This document shows, piece by piece, positions 1-7,803 of a stretch of 45,387 bases of DNA (the first letter of the stretch is position 1; every line of letters starts with the position of its first letter). A program made the position numbers and the translations under genes. Below the pieces are notes generated by a model. The model was not told the origin of the DNA. It saw only the letters and a program-made list of their open reading frames with translations, and searched no databases. Source of the stretch: Streptomyces sp. AA1529 (GTDB lineage Bacteria > Actinomycetota > Actinomycetes > Streptomycetales > Streptomycetaceae); the NCBI RefSeq assembly GCF_000280905.1, contig NZ_ALAP01000056.1:1-45387 (forward strand), given 5' to 3'.

Positions 1-325
1 CCCCGCGGCGCGCCCGGCAGCACCGGAGCCGGACGGCACCGCCCCCGCGGCGCGCCCGGAGGCCGGGGCCGCGGCCGACGGGGAGCAGGACGAGGCGCCC
101 GAGCGGACGCCGAACGGCCTGCCGCAGCGCAGGCGCCGCCGGCCGCGCGCAGACGGAGGACCCGCGGCACCCCCGCGCCCGGCGCGCCCGGGGCCCGCCG
201 CCACCGCACACGAGGAACCCGCCCCCGGCGTATGGATGGCCGAACTCCACAGCGGGCTGCACGGCGACAGACCGACGCCGGACCCGGCTCGCGGCAACAG
301 CGACACGTCAGACAAGGATGAGTAG
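1..325 (+). CDS. cvnA: Conservon sensor kinase-like protein CvnA, C-terminal end only (5' end outside window)
   Basis: An open frame enters from the left edge and ends at TAG 323-325, 3 nt before the next start. Only the disordered tail is present. It is rich in Pro, Ala and Arg and contains the segment NGLPQRRRRR, the kind of short basic motif found after the ATPase domain in the sensor kinase-like proteins of Streptomyces conservons. The kinase, HAMP and sensor domains lie outside the window. Identity rests mainly on position: roadblock, DUF742 and small-GTPase genes follow immediately, the fixed cvnA-B-C-D order. In that system CvnA is a membrane protein thought to work with the B, C and D proteins in a complex likened to eukaryotic G-protein signalling. 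Confidence 0.8.
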   Translation, partial: PAARPAAPEPDGTAPAARPEAGAAADGEQDEAPERTPNGLPQRRRRRPRADGGPAAPPRPARPGPAATAHEEPAPGVWMAELHSGLHGDRPTPDPARGNSDTSDKDE

Positions 326-328
326 CCG

Positions 329-733
329 ATGGATCACCGCGCGGACATGGACTGGATGCTTAAGGACCTTGCCGAGAGCGTCCCGCAGACCCGTCACATA
401 GTGGTGCTGTCCTCGGACGGCCTGTGCATGGCCCGGTACGACACCGACGTCGACACCGCGGACCGGATCGCGGCGATCGGCTCGGGTCTGCAGAGCCTCT
501 CCGGCGCGGTGGCCGCCGAGTTCCCGCAGAGCGACGGCCGGATGCGGATGGTGGTGATCGAGGTGAGCGGCGGCTTCATGTACCTGATGGCCGCCGGCGC
601 CGGCGCGCATCTCGCCGTGCTCGCGGACGAAGGGGTGGACGCCGGGCTGGTCGGCCAGTGCATGCGCGATCTGGTGGCCCGGATCGGCGCCCATCTGACC
701 AGCCCGCCACGGACCGACGGGCAGGTGCCGTGA
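329..733 (+). CDS. cvnB: Roadblock/LC7 domain protein (conservon CvnB)
   Basis: A 134-residue protein made almost entirely of one roadblock/LC7 domain. The features are a hydrophobic strand after a predicted helix (HIVVLSSDGLCMA), a helix with AAIGSGLQSLSG and a second strand pair around MRMVVIEVSGGFMYLMAAG. Roadblock proteins dimerise and regulate small GTPases. In conservons CvnB is the likely partner of the GTPase CvnD and perhaps of CvnA. The ATG is 3 nt after the cvnA stop, and the TGA overlaps the GTG of cvnC, so the genes are translationally linked. Length and domain content are standard. Confidence 0.93.
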   Translation: MDHRADMDWMLKDLAESVPQTRHIVVLSSDGLCMARYDTDVDTADRIAAIGSGLQSLSGAVAAEFPQSDGRMRMVVIEVSGGFMYLMAAGAGAHLAVLADEGVDAGLVGQCMRDLVARIGAHLTSPPRTDGQVP

Positions 734-1083
734 GCGAGAACGGCACCGGCTGGGAGGAGAGCGGCCCGGAGCGGCTGTATGTGATCACCGGGGGCCGGGA
801 GGCGGACGCCGCGGGGTCCCGGCTCGACCTGGTGACGCTGATCGTCTCGCGGGAGGACCCCGGGGTGGGGATACAGCCGGAACTGGCCGCCATCCTGCGG
901 ATCTGCCGCTCACCGCTCTCCGTCGCCGAGATCTCCGCGCATCTGGCCCTGCCCTCCAGTGCGACCGGTGTGCTGCTCGACGACTTGCTGGCCGACGGGC
1001 GGGTCGAGGCACGCGAACCCGCCAGCTCTCTTCCCGACATCGCATTGATTGAGGCGGTAATCGATGGACTCCAAAAGCTCTGA
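730..1083 (+). CDS. cvnC: DUF742 protein (conservon CvnC)
   Basis: A 117-residue DUF742 protein. The GTG at 730 overlaps the cvnB TGA by 3 nt. The N-terminus has the family pattern RLYVITGGR. The middle part, with ILRICRSPLSVAEISAHLALP, looks like a winged-helix fold with a short HTH, and is followed by LLDDLLADGRVEAREP. The family has no proven biochemical activity; it always sits between the roadblock and GTPase genes of conservons and is taken to be part of the same complex. The 3' end overlaps cvnD by 20 nt. Confidence 0.92.
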   Translation: MSENGTGWEESGPERLYVITGGREADAAGSRLDLVTLIVSREDPGVGIQPELAAILRICRSPLSVAEISAHLALPSSATGVLLDDLLADGRVEAREPASSLPDIALIEAVIDGLQKL

Positions 1084-1702
1084 CACGGTCATGGAGCCAC
1101 GGGAGGCCGACCGGCTTCCCTCCTCCGCTTCGTCCGCGGTCAAGATCGTCATCGTCGGCGGGTTCGGCGTCGGCAAGACGACGCTGGTCCGCTCGGTCAG
1201 CGAGATCAGGCCGCTGACCACCGAGGAGACGATGACCCGGGCGAGCACCGGCATCGACGACCTCGCCGGGGTCGAACACAAGTCCGCGACGACCGTGGCG
1301 ATGGACTTCGGCCGGATCAGCCTCAACGAGGAGCTGGTGCTCTACCTCTTCGGCACGCCCGGGCAGCAGCGCTTCTGGTTCCTGTGGAACGGGCTGTTCG
1401 AAGGCGCGCTGGGTGCCGTGGTGCTGGTCGACACCCGGCGGCTGGAGGTCAGCTTCGACGTGATCGGAAGGCTGGAGGAGGCGGGGGTGCCGTTCGTCAT
1501 CGCCGTCAACGCCTTCCCGGACGCGGCCAATTACCCGACCGAGGAACTGCGGTCAGCGCTCGACCTGCCCACGAGTGTGCCGATCGTGGTCTGCGACGCG
1601 CGGCGCCGCGAATCCAGCCGGGACGTCCTCATCTCGCTGATGCACCATCTGCGCGACAACACCCTGACCAGCGGAACCGAGCTGACGGCGGAATCGGGCT
1701 GA
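1064..1702 (+). CDS. cvnD: Small GTP-binding protein (conservon CvnD)
   Basis: A 212-residue Ras/MglA-like P-loop protein. The Walker A motif GGFGVGKTT is at residues 32-40, a switch region with TTVAMDFGRI follows, then FGTPGQQRFWF (the G3 motif, GTPGQ). The usual NKxD guanine-specificity motif is replaced by NAFPD, which is normal for conservon GTPases. About 25 flexible residues precede the G domain. It is the probable output of the CvnA-CvnB-CvnC unit. The start lies inside cvnC, and two strong hairpins follow the stop, so this is the end of the operon. No conservon P450 (cvnE) follows. Confidence 0.93.
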   Translation: MDSKSSDTVMEPREADRLPSSASSAVKIVIVGGFGVGKTTLVRSVSEIRPLTTEETMTRASTGIDDLAGVEHKSATTVAMDFGRISLNEELVLYLFGTPGQQRFWFLWNGLFEGALGAVVLVDTRRLEVSFDVIGRLEEAGVPFVIAVNAFPDAANYPTEELRSALDLPTSVPIVVCDARRRESSRDVLISLMHHLRDNTLTSGTELTAESG

Positions 1703-1717
1703 CAGCGCAGCCGGGCC

Positions 1718-1739
1718 GGCGGGGCCTGCGGGCCCCGCC
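1718..1739. terminator. Hairpin terminator after cvnD
   Basis: Perfect 9-bp arms GGCGGGGCC and GGCCCCGCC around a TGCG loop, 15 nt after the cvnD stop. There is no U-tract, as is usual in Streptomyces. It lies between convergent genes and could work for both. Confidence 0.75.
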
Positions 1740-1752
1740 CCCGGTCGGCCCG

Positions 1753-1787
1753 CGGCGCCCCGCGCCGACGCCCGGCGCGGGGCGCCG
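1753..1787. terminator. Second hairpin between convergent cvnD and marR
   Basis: 14-bp perfect arms (1753-1766 and 1774-1787, core GGCGCCCCGCGCC) around a 7-nt loop. It lies 20 nt from the 3' end of the convergent marR gene and probably ends that transcript on the minus strand. Confidence 0.7.
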
Positions 1788-1807
1788 GCGCACCGGCGGC
1801 GCGCGGG

Positions 1808-2323
1808 TCAGGCCGAACGGTCGTCGATCTCCCGCACGGCGCTGAGCCGGGCGAGCGGGGCCGTGCCCTCGGTCGCCTCCCGGAACGCCCTGAGCCCTTC
1901 GAAGAGCACGGCGCGCGCCTTGGGCGGCATCGCCTCCAGCGTCGCGGTCAGCGCCTCCTCGCGGCGGAGCCGCAGCTCGCCGAGGTACTTGCGGCCCTGG
2001 TGGGTCAGCTGCAGCTCCAGCTCCCGCCGGCTGACCTGACTGGGCAGCCGCTCCAGGAAGCCGAGCGCCTGGAGGCGGTCGCACAGCCGGCTGACCGACG
2101 AGGGGGCCGACCCCAGCATCTCCCCCAGCATGCGCAGATTCATCCCCTCCTCGCGGTCCAGGCAGTAGAGGACGCGCAGTTGGGAGGCCGAGACCGGGGA
2201 GGAGGAGACCGCGTCGCGGCCGTGCTCCCACAGGACTTCCAGCAGCTCGATGACCTCCCCCACCGCCCCGGCCGCCCCGGCGCCGGCCGGTCCACTGCGG
2301 CCGCCGGGAGGGTCGCCGGTCAC
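1808..2323 (-). CDS. MarR family transcriptional regulator
   Basis: A 171-residue winged-helix regulator. The start chosen is GTG at 2323, because GGAG stands 7 nt upstream; the frame stays open up to 2437, but that extension has no plausible ribosome site and carries odd Cys/Arg-rich sequence. The MarR core runs from about residue 60: SASQLRVLYCLDREEGMNL, the recognition region LGSAPSSVSRLCDRLQALGFL, and the wing SRRELELQLT. The N-terminal 20 residues are Gly/Ala-rich linker. The ligand and targets are unknown. It is convergent to the conservon and divergent from a glycosyltransferase gene, so control of itself or of the gene at 2800 is possible. Confidence 0.85.
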   Translation of the reverse strand: MTGDPPGGRSGPAGAGAAGAVGEVIELLEVLWEHGRDAVSSSPVSASQLRVLYCLDREEGMNLRMLGEMLGSAPSSVSRLCDRLQALGFLERLPSQVSRRELELQLTHQGRKYLGELRLRREEALTATLEAMPPKARAVLFEGLRAFREATEGTAPLARLSAVREIDDRSA

Positions 2324-2799
2324 TGCGCCGCTCCGCACCGGCACGACCGGTCTGGGGCGGGGGTCGAAGCCACGTTTCACTCCACAAGTTCGGCACTTTT
2401 GCCGCCCGGCGCTGCGGGACTCGCCCGCCGCCGTCAAGGGCCGGTACGAGTTTATCCCTCCGTGCCCGCCGCGGACAGGCCCGCCTCACCAGCGCAGCGG
2501 GGTGCGGGCATCCCGGAACCCGCCGGGCGCGGCGCCGGAGCGGCACTCACAGCCGCCGCACAGGTCCAGCACAGGTGGATGACAGGGCCGTTCGCGAGGT
2601 TCGGACCCATGCTCGCCGAGACCCCGGCCGCCCACGCCACCGGACACCCGGCCCGGCTCGCCGCCGACGGGACGGTGGCCCCTCCGGCCGGCGGCCCGGC
2701 GCGGAGCCGGCGGCCGTGCTTCTCGTCCCGAGCCGCACGGGCACCCGCGGCTGCGCGCCCGTCGCGCCACAACGGACCTGAAAGAAAGCGGACTCCAGT
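2324..2799. promoter_or_regulatory. 476-bp divergent intergenic region (marR / GT39)
   Basis: No convincing gene is seen. The region must carry promoters for both flanking genes. The only symmetrical element noted is CGGCA-CTTT-TGCCG at 2391-2404, 68 bp upstream of the marR GTG, in a locally A/T-richer patch; it could be an autoregulatory MarR operator. Frames open across it on both strands are of the kind high GC produces by chance. Confidence 0.4.
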
Positions 2800-5004
2800 A
2801 TGACCACCCTCCATCCTTCCGGCAGCGCGGCGGAGGCGCCGCTCCCCGGTCCCGGCCCCGCCGCCGGGCGCCGGGGCGGCCTCGGCCGGCAGCTCAGGGC
2901 CCGGGCACGGTACCGACGAGCCGGGCGGCCGCGCTGGGAGTCCCCCGCGTTCTGGGCGCTGCTGGCCGTCACCGCCGTGCTGTACCTGTACGGCCTCGGC
3001 TCCTCGGGCTACGCCAACTCCTTCTACTCGGCCGCCGCCCAGGCGGGTGGCAGCAGCTGGAAGGCGTTCCTGTTCGGTTCGCTCGACGCGGGCAACGCCA
3101 TCACCGTCGACAAACCGCCGGCCGCGCTGTGGCCGATGGGCCTCTCCGTCCGGCTCTTCGGCCTGGGGTCCTGGCAGATCCTGGTGCCGCAGGCGCTGCT
3201 GGGCGTCGCGTCCGTCGGCGTGCTGTACTCGGCGGTACGCCGCCGCACCGGGCCCGCCTCCGGGCTGCTCGCCGGGGCGCTGCTGGCCCTCACCCCGGTG
3301 GCGGCGCTGATGTTCCGCTTCAACAATCCCGACGCGCTGCTGTGCCTGCTGATGGTGGCGGCACTGTGGTGCATGGGCCGGGCCGTGGAGGACGGCCGCA
3401 CCAGGTGGCTGGTCCTGGCCGGAGCCTGCTTCGGAGCGGGCTTCCTGGCCAAGGCGCTGCAGGCGTGGCTGATCCTGCCGGTCGCGGCGCTGGTCTATCT
3501 GGTCTGCGGGCCGACCCGGCTGCGGAACCGGATCGGGCAGCTGCTGTGCGGCGGGCTGACCACCCTGGTCACCGCGGGCTGGTGGGTCGCGCTCGTGGAG
3601 CTGTGGCCCGCCTCCTCGCGCCCCTACATCGGCGGCTCGCAGGAGAACAGCTTCCTGGAGCTGACCTTCGGCTACAACGGCTTCGGCCGGCTGACCGGCG
3701 ACGAAACCGGCAGTGTCGGAGGCGGCGGGGGCGGAGGCGGCGGTCGCGGCGGCGGCGCCTGGGGGCAGACGGGCCTGGGGCGGCTGTTCAGCGACACCGC
3801 GGGCGGTCAGATCTCGTGGCTGCTCCCGGCCGCCCTGCTGTTCCTGGTCGCGGGGCTGGTGCTGGCGGGCAGGGCGTCCCGCACGGATCCGCTGCGGGCC
3901 TCGTTCCTGCTGTGGGGCGGCTCGCTGCTGAGCACGGCTGCGACCTTCAGCTTCATGTCCGGGATCTTCCACGACTACTACACCGTCGCGCTGGCGCCCT
4001 ATATCGCGGCCGTGGTGGCCATGGGGGCCGCCGCGCTGTGGCGGGAGCCGAGCCGGCCGCTGCGGAACGCGGTCCTGGCGGCGGCGGTCGCCGGGACGGC
4101 GGGCTGGGCGTTCGTCCTGCTGGGCCGGGCGCCGGACTGGTTCCCGTGGCTGCGCTGGGCGGTGCCGGCCGCGGGTGCGGCGGCGGCCTGCGGACTGCTG
4201 GCGGCCGCCGTACTGCCCCGCACCCTGGGTGCCGCGGTCGCCGCGCTGGGACTGCTCGCCGCGGTCGCCGGGCCGGTGGCCTACACGGTGAGCACCGTCG
4301 GTACGCCGCACACCGGCTCGATCGTCACGGCGGGCCCCGCGGTGAGCAGGGGCGGGCCACCCGGCATGCGGGGCGGGGGCAAGGGCATGCCGGGCCCGGG
4401 CATGGAGCGCCCCGCCCCCGGAGCGGGACAGGGACAGGGCGCGGGACCGGGCCGCGGACAGCCGACCGGCGGCCGGCAGGGCTCCCCGGGCGGCGGAAAG
4501 GGCACTCAGCAGGGTGCCAACGCCGGACCCGGTGTGCCGCCCGGTCCCGGCGGCCCCGGGCAGGGAGCCGGCCGCGGCAGCGGCAAGGACGGCGGACGGG
4601 GCGGCCCCGGCGGCGGGGGCGGGATGGGCGGGCTGCTCAACGGCAGCCGGGTCTCCTCGAAGGCGGCGGCGCTGCTGCGCGCGGACTCCGGGTCCTACAC
4701 CTGGGCGGCCGCCGCCGTCGGTTCGCAGAACGCGGCGAGCTACCAGCTCTCCACCGAGCTGCCGGTGATGGCGATCGGCGGCTTCAACGGAACCGACCCC
4801 TCGCCCACGCTCGCGCAGTTCGAGAAGTACGTGGAGCAGGGGCGGATCCACTACTTCATCGCGGGTTCCCGGGGCGGCCCCGGAGGGGACCGGGGCACCT
4901 CCGCGCGGATCAGTTCGTGGGTGGCGGAGAAGTACACCGAGGTGCAGGCAGGCGACGCCACCTTCTACGACCTCACCCGGCCGAAGGAGGCGGCAGCGGA
5001 GTGA
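2800..5004 (+). CDS. Glycosyltransferase family 39 (ArnT/PMT-like) membrane protein
   Basis: A 734-residue polytopic membrane protein of the dolichyl/polyprenyl-phosphate sugar transferase type. After a 45-residue basic cytoplasmic N-terminus comes the first membrane segment (FWALLAVTAVLYLYGLG). The first external loop carries the conserved NSFYSAAAQAGG and ITVDKPPAALW motifs, the DKPP segment being a family hallmark. About ten further hydrophobic segments reach residue ~495. A poly-Gly loop (near residue 308) interrupts the helices. A long Gly/Pro/Gln-rich stretch (about 505-610) precedes a soluble C-terminal domain that starts near LLNGSRVSSKAAALLR and holds GGFNGTDPSPTLAQFE. The protein probably moves a sugar from a lipid carrier to an extracellular acceptor; the acceptor is not evident. 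The ATG follows AAAGAAAG. Confidence 0.85.
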   Translation: MTTLHPSGSAAEAPLPGPGPAAGRRGGLGRQLRARARYRRAGRPRWESPAFWALLAVTAVLYLYGLGSSGYANSFYSAAAQAGGSSWKAFLFGSLDAGNAITVDKPPAALWPMGLSVRLFGLGSWQILVPQALLGVASVGVLYSAVRRRTGPASGLLAGALLALTPVAALMFRFNNPDALLCLLMVAALWCMGRAVEDGRTRWLVLAGACFGAGFLAKALQAWLILPVAALVYLVCGPTRLRNRIGQLLCGGLTTLVTAGWWVALVELWPASSRPYIGGSQENSFLELTFGYNGFGRLTGDETGSVGGGGGGGGGRGGGAWGQTGLGRLFSDTAGGQISWLLPAALLFLVAGLVLAGRASRTDPLRASFLLWGGSLLSTAATFSFMSGIFHDYYTVALAPYIAAVVAMGAAALWREPSRPLRNAVLAAAVAGTAGWAFVLLGRAPDWFPWLRWAVPAAGAAAACGLLAAAVLPRTLGAAVAALGLLAAVAGPVAYTVSTVGTPHTGSIVTAGPAVSRGGPPGMRGGGKGMPGPGMERPAPGAGQGQGAGPGRGQPTGGRQGSPGGGKGTQQGANAGPGVPPGPGGPGQGAGRGSGKDGGRGGPGGGGGMGGLLNGSRVSSKAAALLRADSGSYTWAAAAVGSQNAASYQLSTELPVMAIGGFNGTDPSPTLAQFEKYVEQGRIHYFIAGSRGGPGGDRGTSARISSWVAEKYTEVQAGDATFYDLTRPKEAAAE

Positions 5005-5011
5005 CCGTGCC

Positions 5012-5055
5012 CGCGGGCGGCAGGACCGGCGCCGGAACCGGCCCTGCCGCCCGCG
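5012..5055 (+). terminator. Terminator after the GT39 gene
   Basis: 13-bp perfect arms (5012-5024 and 5043-5055, core GCGGGCGGCAGG) begin 7 nt after the GT39 stop, with an 18-nt GC-rich loop that is itself partly self-complementary. Confidence 0.75.
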
Positions 5056-5058
5056 CCC

Positions 5059-5085
5059 GGTCCGGCCGGTCCGGCCGGTCCGGCC
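5059..5085. repeat. Three tandem copies of a 9-bp unit
   Basis: GGTCCGGCC is repeated three times without change between the GT39 terminator and the ROK promoter. The function is unknown; it may only be slippage-prone GC sequence. Confidence 0.8.
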
Positions 5086-5125
5086 CGGGCTTGCGGGAGA
5101 CCGGACGGCTGTCGTGACCGGCCCA

Positions 5126-5155
5126 TTGACCGAGCGGTTGCGGGAGACCTAGATT
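5126..5155 (+). promoter_or_regulatory. Sigma-70/HrdB-type promoter for the ROK operon
   Basis: TTGACC (5126-5131) and TAGATT (5150-5155) are separated by 18 bp, a good match to the Streptomyces vegetative consensus. The predicted start, near 5162, would put the palindromes at 5166-5180 and 5187-5224 in the untranslated leader. Confidence 0.6.
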
Positions 5156-5165
5156 CCCGAACCGA

Positions 5166-5180
5166 CAGGAAACCTTCCTG
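5166..5180. promoter_or_regulatory. Operator-like palindrome (probable ROK binding site)
   Basis: CAGGAA-ACC-TTCCTG: perfect 6-bp arms with a 3-nt centre, just downstream of the -10 box where a repressor would block initiation. GGAAA/TTTCC palindromes are common in front of ROK-controlled sugar genes in actinomycetes, so autoregulation by the ROK protein encoded at 5246 is the likely reading (inference). Confidence 0.6.
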
Positions 5181-5186
5181 ACGTAT

Positions 5187-5224
5187 TCCGGCCGTCCGGT
5201 GCGGTACCGCACCGGACGGCCGGA
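5187..5224. repeat. Perfect 38-bp palindrome in the ROK gene leader
   Basis: The left arm TCCGGCCGTCCGGTGCGGT is followed without spacer by its exact reverse complement (5206-5224); symmetry breaks at 5186/5225. As RNA it would form a very stable stem capped by a few bases of GGTACC, ending 21 nt before the ATG at 5246. It could be a second operator, a leader hairpin or a terminator/attenuator. Confidence 0.85.
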
Positions 5225-5245
5225 CCGGACAGACAGGGCACCGCG

Positions 5246-6427
5246 ATGGCCGCACCGACCGTTCGCAGCGGTACCGGCGCCCCGGGCACCCCCCGCGTGC
5301 TGCGCGCCATGAACGACCGCGCCGCACTCGACCTGCTCGTGGCGCACGGCCCGCTCACCCGGACCCGGATCAGCGCACTGACCGGCCTGTCCAAACCGAC
5401 CGCCTCCCAGCTCCTGGGCCGACTCGCGGAGACGGGCCTGGTGCGCACCCGCAGCAAGGAGCGCGGCAGGCCCGGTCCCGACGCGCTGCTGTACGAGATC
5501 GACCCGAGAGCCGCCCGGGTGGCCGCGCTCTCCGTGGACCCCCGGGGCGTCTCCGCGGTGGTCGCCGACATCGCGGGCACCGTCGTCGGCCGTGCCCGGG
5601 TGGCGGCGGAGCCGGCCGCCGAAGGGTCCCGCGACAGGACCGCGTGGCTGGTCGGGGAGGCCGTGGACCGCGCGCTGCGTCAGGCCGGCTCGGGGCAGCA
5701 CCGCCCGCACACCACCGTCGTCGGGACCCCCGGTGCGGTCGATCCCCGCTCGGGCGAGCTGCGGTACGCGCCGCACCTGCCCGGCCTGCACTCCCGCACC
5801 CTGCACACGGAGCTCGCCGAAGCGCTGGGCGGCCCGGTGGTCATCGAGAACGACGTGAATCTCGCGGCGTTGGCGGAACGGCACACGGGTGCCGCCCGGG
5901 GCCACGACGACTTCGTCCTGCTGTGGGTCGACGACGGCATCGGCGCCGCCGTCTTCGTCGACGGCGTCCTGCTGCGCGGGGCGACGGGCGGGGCGGGCGA
6001 GCTCGGCTACATGCCGCTGCCCGGGGCTCCGCTCGCCCGGGGCGGCCCGGGCGCGTACGCGGGGCCCGATGCCGGAGGCGGATTCCAGAGCCTGGTCTCG
6101 GTGCCGGCGGTGCGCCGCCTCGCGGGCGGCGCACCGCCGGCCGAGGCGCTGGCCGACCCGCGGGTGCGGGCCGAGACCGGGCGCAGGCTGGCCGACGGGA
6201 TCGCCGTCCTGGCCGCGGTCCTCGACCCGCCTCTGGTCGTGCTGTCCGGCGCCGTGCCGCGCGCCGGAGGGGAGGAGCTGCGCGCGCTGGTGGAGCGCGA
6301 GTTGACCGGGCTGGCGCTGCCCCGGCCGCTGCTGCGGCTGAGCGAGCCGACGGACGACCCGGTCCTGGCCGGGGCGCTGCTGTCCGCCCTGGCGCGGGCC
6401 CGTGACGACGTGTTCGACACCGGCTGA
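5246..6427 (+). CDS. ROK family transcriptional regulator (NagC/XylR type)
   Basis: A 393-residue regulator with an N-terminal winged-helix domain (about residues 20-80, with LTRTRISALTGLSKPTASQLLGRL) and a C-terminal ROK sugar-kinase-like domain. The kinase-like part has VGTPGAVDPRSGELRYAPHL, VVIENDVNLAALAE and GATGGAGELGYMPL, which match the ROK sugar-binding motifs. The usual Cys-rich zinc motif after the GELG segment is missing: the region reads AGPDAGGGFQ and has no cysteines. The N-terminal ATP-binding DxGxT motif is also not preserved, as in most ROK repressors. It probably represses its own operon and releases DNA on binding a sugar or sugar phosphate. It is the first gene of the set with the GH4 enzyme and sugar kinase, separated from the GH4 gene by 110 nt. 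Confidence 0.9.
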   Translation: MAAPTVRSGTGAPGTPRVLRAMNDRAALDLLVAHGPLTRTRISALTGLSKPTASQLLGRLAETGLVRTRSKERGRPGPDALLYEIDPRAARVAALSVDPRGVSAVVADIAGTVVGRARVAAEPAAEGSRDRTAWLVGEAVDRALRQAGSGQHRPHTTVVGTPGAVDPRSGELRYAPHLPGLHSRTLHTELAEALGGPVVIENDVNLAALAERHTGAARGHDDFVLLWVDDGIGAAVFVDGVLLRGATGGAGELGYMPLPGAPLARGGPGAYAGPDAGGGFQSLVSVPAVRRLAGGAPPAEALADPRVRAETGRRLADGIAVLAAVLDPPLVVLSGAVPRAGGEELRALVERELTGLALPRPLLRLSEPTDDPVLAGALLSALARARDDVFDTG

Positions 6428-6537
6428 GCGTGCGGCGGCGCACCGTACCGCCCCACCGCTTTCTTGCGCACGGACCGATCCCGCGGCGTCCCGCACCCCC
6501 GCAGCGTCACCCGCACCGGAGCACAGGACGGAGAGAG

Positions 6538-7803
6538 ATGAAACTGGCCGTGGTCGGCGGAGGCTCGACCTACACACCCGAACTCGTCGACGGCTTCGCA
6601 CAGTTGCGTCACATCCTGCCGATCGACGAGTTGGCCCTGATCGATCCGGCGGCCGACCGGCTGACCCGCGTCGGAGGCCTGGCCCGGCGCATCTTCGCCC
6701 GGCAGGGCCACCCCGGCACCGTCACCGCGACGGACGACCTGGAGGCCGGCGTGGACGGTGCGGACGCCGTGCTGCTCCAGCTGCGGGTGGGCGGCCAGGC
6801 CGCCCGGGAGCAGGACGAGACCTGGCCGCTGGAGTGCGGCTGCGTCGGTCAGGAGACCACCGGCGCCGGAGGGCTGGCCAAGGCGCTGCGCACCGTGCCG
6901 GTCGTGCTGGACATCGCCGACCGGGTGCGGCGCGGCAACCCCGACGCCTGGATCATCGACTTCACCAACCCGGTCGGCATCGTCACCCGCGCGCTGCTCG
7001 GCGCCGGGCACAAGGCGGTCGGGCTGTGCAACGTGGCCATCGGCTTCCAGCGGAAGTTCGCGCGGCTGCTGGAGACCGCTCCCGCCCAGGTGCATCTGGA
7101 GCACGTCGGGCTCAACCACCTCACCTGGGAGCTGGGCGTCCGGCTCGGCGGCCCGGACGGCACCGACGTGCTGCCCCGCCTGCTGGCCGAGCACGGTGCG
7201 GCCGTCGCCGAGGACGTGCGGCTGCCCCGCGCACTGGTCGAGCACCTGGGCGTGGTGCCGTCCTACTACCTGCGCTACTACTACGCACACGACGAGGTGG
7301 TGCGCACCCAGCGGGAAGGGCCCACCCGGGCAGCCGAAGTGGCCGCGCTGGAGCGGGAACTGCTGGAGATGTACGCCGATCCGGCCCTGGACACCAAGCC
7401 CGGACTGCTGGCCCGCCGCGGCGGTGCCTACTACTCGGAGGCAGCCGTCGACCTGGCCGCCTCCCTGCTGCGCGCAGGCGGCAGCACCCACCAGGCGGTC
7501 AACACGCTCAACCGGGGAACACTGCCCTTCCTGCCGGACGACGCGGTGATCGAGACCCAGGCCCGGATCGACCGGGAGGGCGCCCATCCCCTGCCGGTAC
7601 CCGCGCTCGACCCGCGGTTCGCCGGGCTCGTCTCGCACACGGCCGCGTACGAGGAACTGGCCCTGCGCGCCGCGCTGCACGGCGGCCGCGACCGGGTCCT
7701 CGCCGCTCTGCTCGCGCACCCCCTCGTCGGCCAGTTCGACCGGGCCGAGCAGCTGACCGACCGGCTTCTCGCGCACAACAAGGAGCACCTCGCGTGGGCC
7801 TGA
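6538..7803 (+). CDS. 6-phospho-beta-glucosidase-type glycosidase, family GH4
   Basis: A 421-residue GH4 enzyme. The start is ATG 6538 after GGACGGAGAGAG; the frame is open further upstream but without a ribosome site. The Rossmann motif GGGSTYTPELVDG at residues 7-19 binds NAD+. The family features NPVGIVTRALL, LCNVAIGFQ (the Cys that helps bind Mn2+) and LEHVGLNHLTW (the metal-ligand His) are all present. GH4 enzymes cleave phosphorylated glycosides by a redox elimination mechanism that uses NAD+ and a divalent metal. STYTPEL and the overall sequence fit the 6-phospho-beta-glucosidase branch more than alpha-galactosidases, but the exact substrate is not certain. The 3' end overlaps the sugar kinase start and contains its ribosome site. 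Confidence 0.9.
   Translation: MKLAVVGGGSTYTPELVDGFAQLRHILPIDELALIDPAADRLTRVGGLARRIFARQGHPGTVTATDDLEAGVDGADAVLLQLRVGGQAAREQDETWPLECGCVGQETTGAGGLAKALRTVPVVLDIADRVRRGNPDAWIIDFTNPVGIVTRALLGAGHKAVGLCNVAIGFQRKFARLLETAPAQVHLEHVGLNHLTWELGVRLGGPDGTDVLPRLLAEHGAAVAEDVRLPRALVEHLGVVPSYYLRYYYAHDEVVRTQREGPTRAAEVAALERELLEMYADPALDTKPGLLARRGGAYYSEAAVDLAASLLRAGGSTHQAVNTLNRGTLPFLPDDAVIETQARIDREGAHPLPVPALDPRFAGLVSHTAAYEELALRAALHGGRDRVLAALLAHPLVGQFDRAEQLTDRLLAHNKEHLAWA

Noticed and set aside
2324..2437. N-terminal extension of the MarR protein to 2437
   Set aside because: The stretch has a CxxC and Arg-rich sequence unlike MarR proteins and no ribosome site, whereas GTG 2323 has GGAG at the right distance.
4321..4640. 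Gly/Pro/Gln-rich stretch in the GT39 gene as a separate repeat element
   Set aside because: It is irregular, in frame and typical of the linker in Streptomyces members of this family; no regular DNA repeat unit could be defined.
2452..4851. Long minus-strand open frame opposite the GT39 gene
   Set aside because: A compositional shadow of the glycosyltransferase gene; no motif, no ribosome site.
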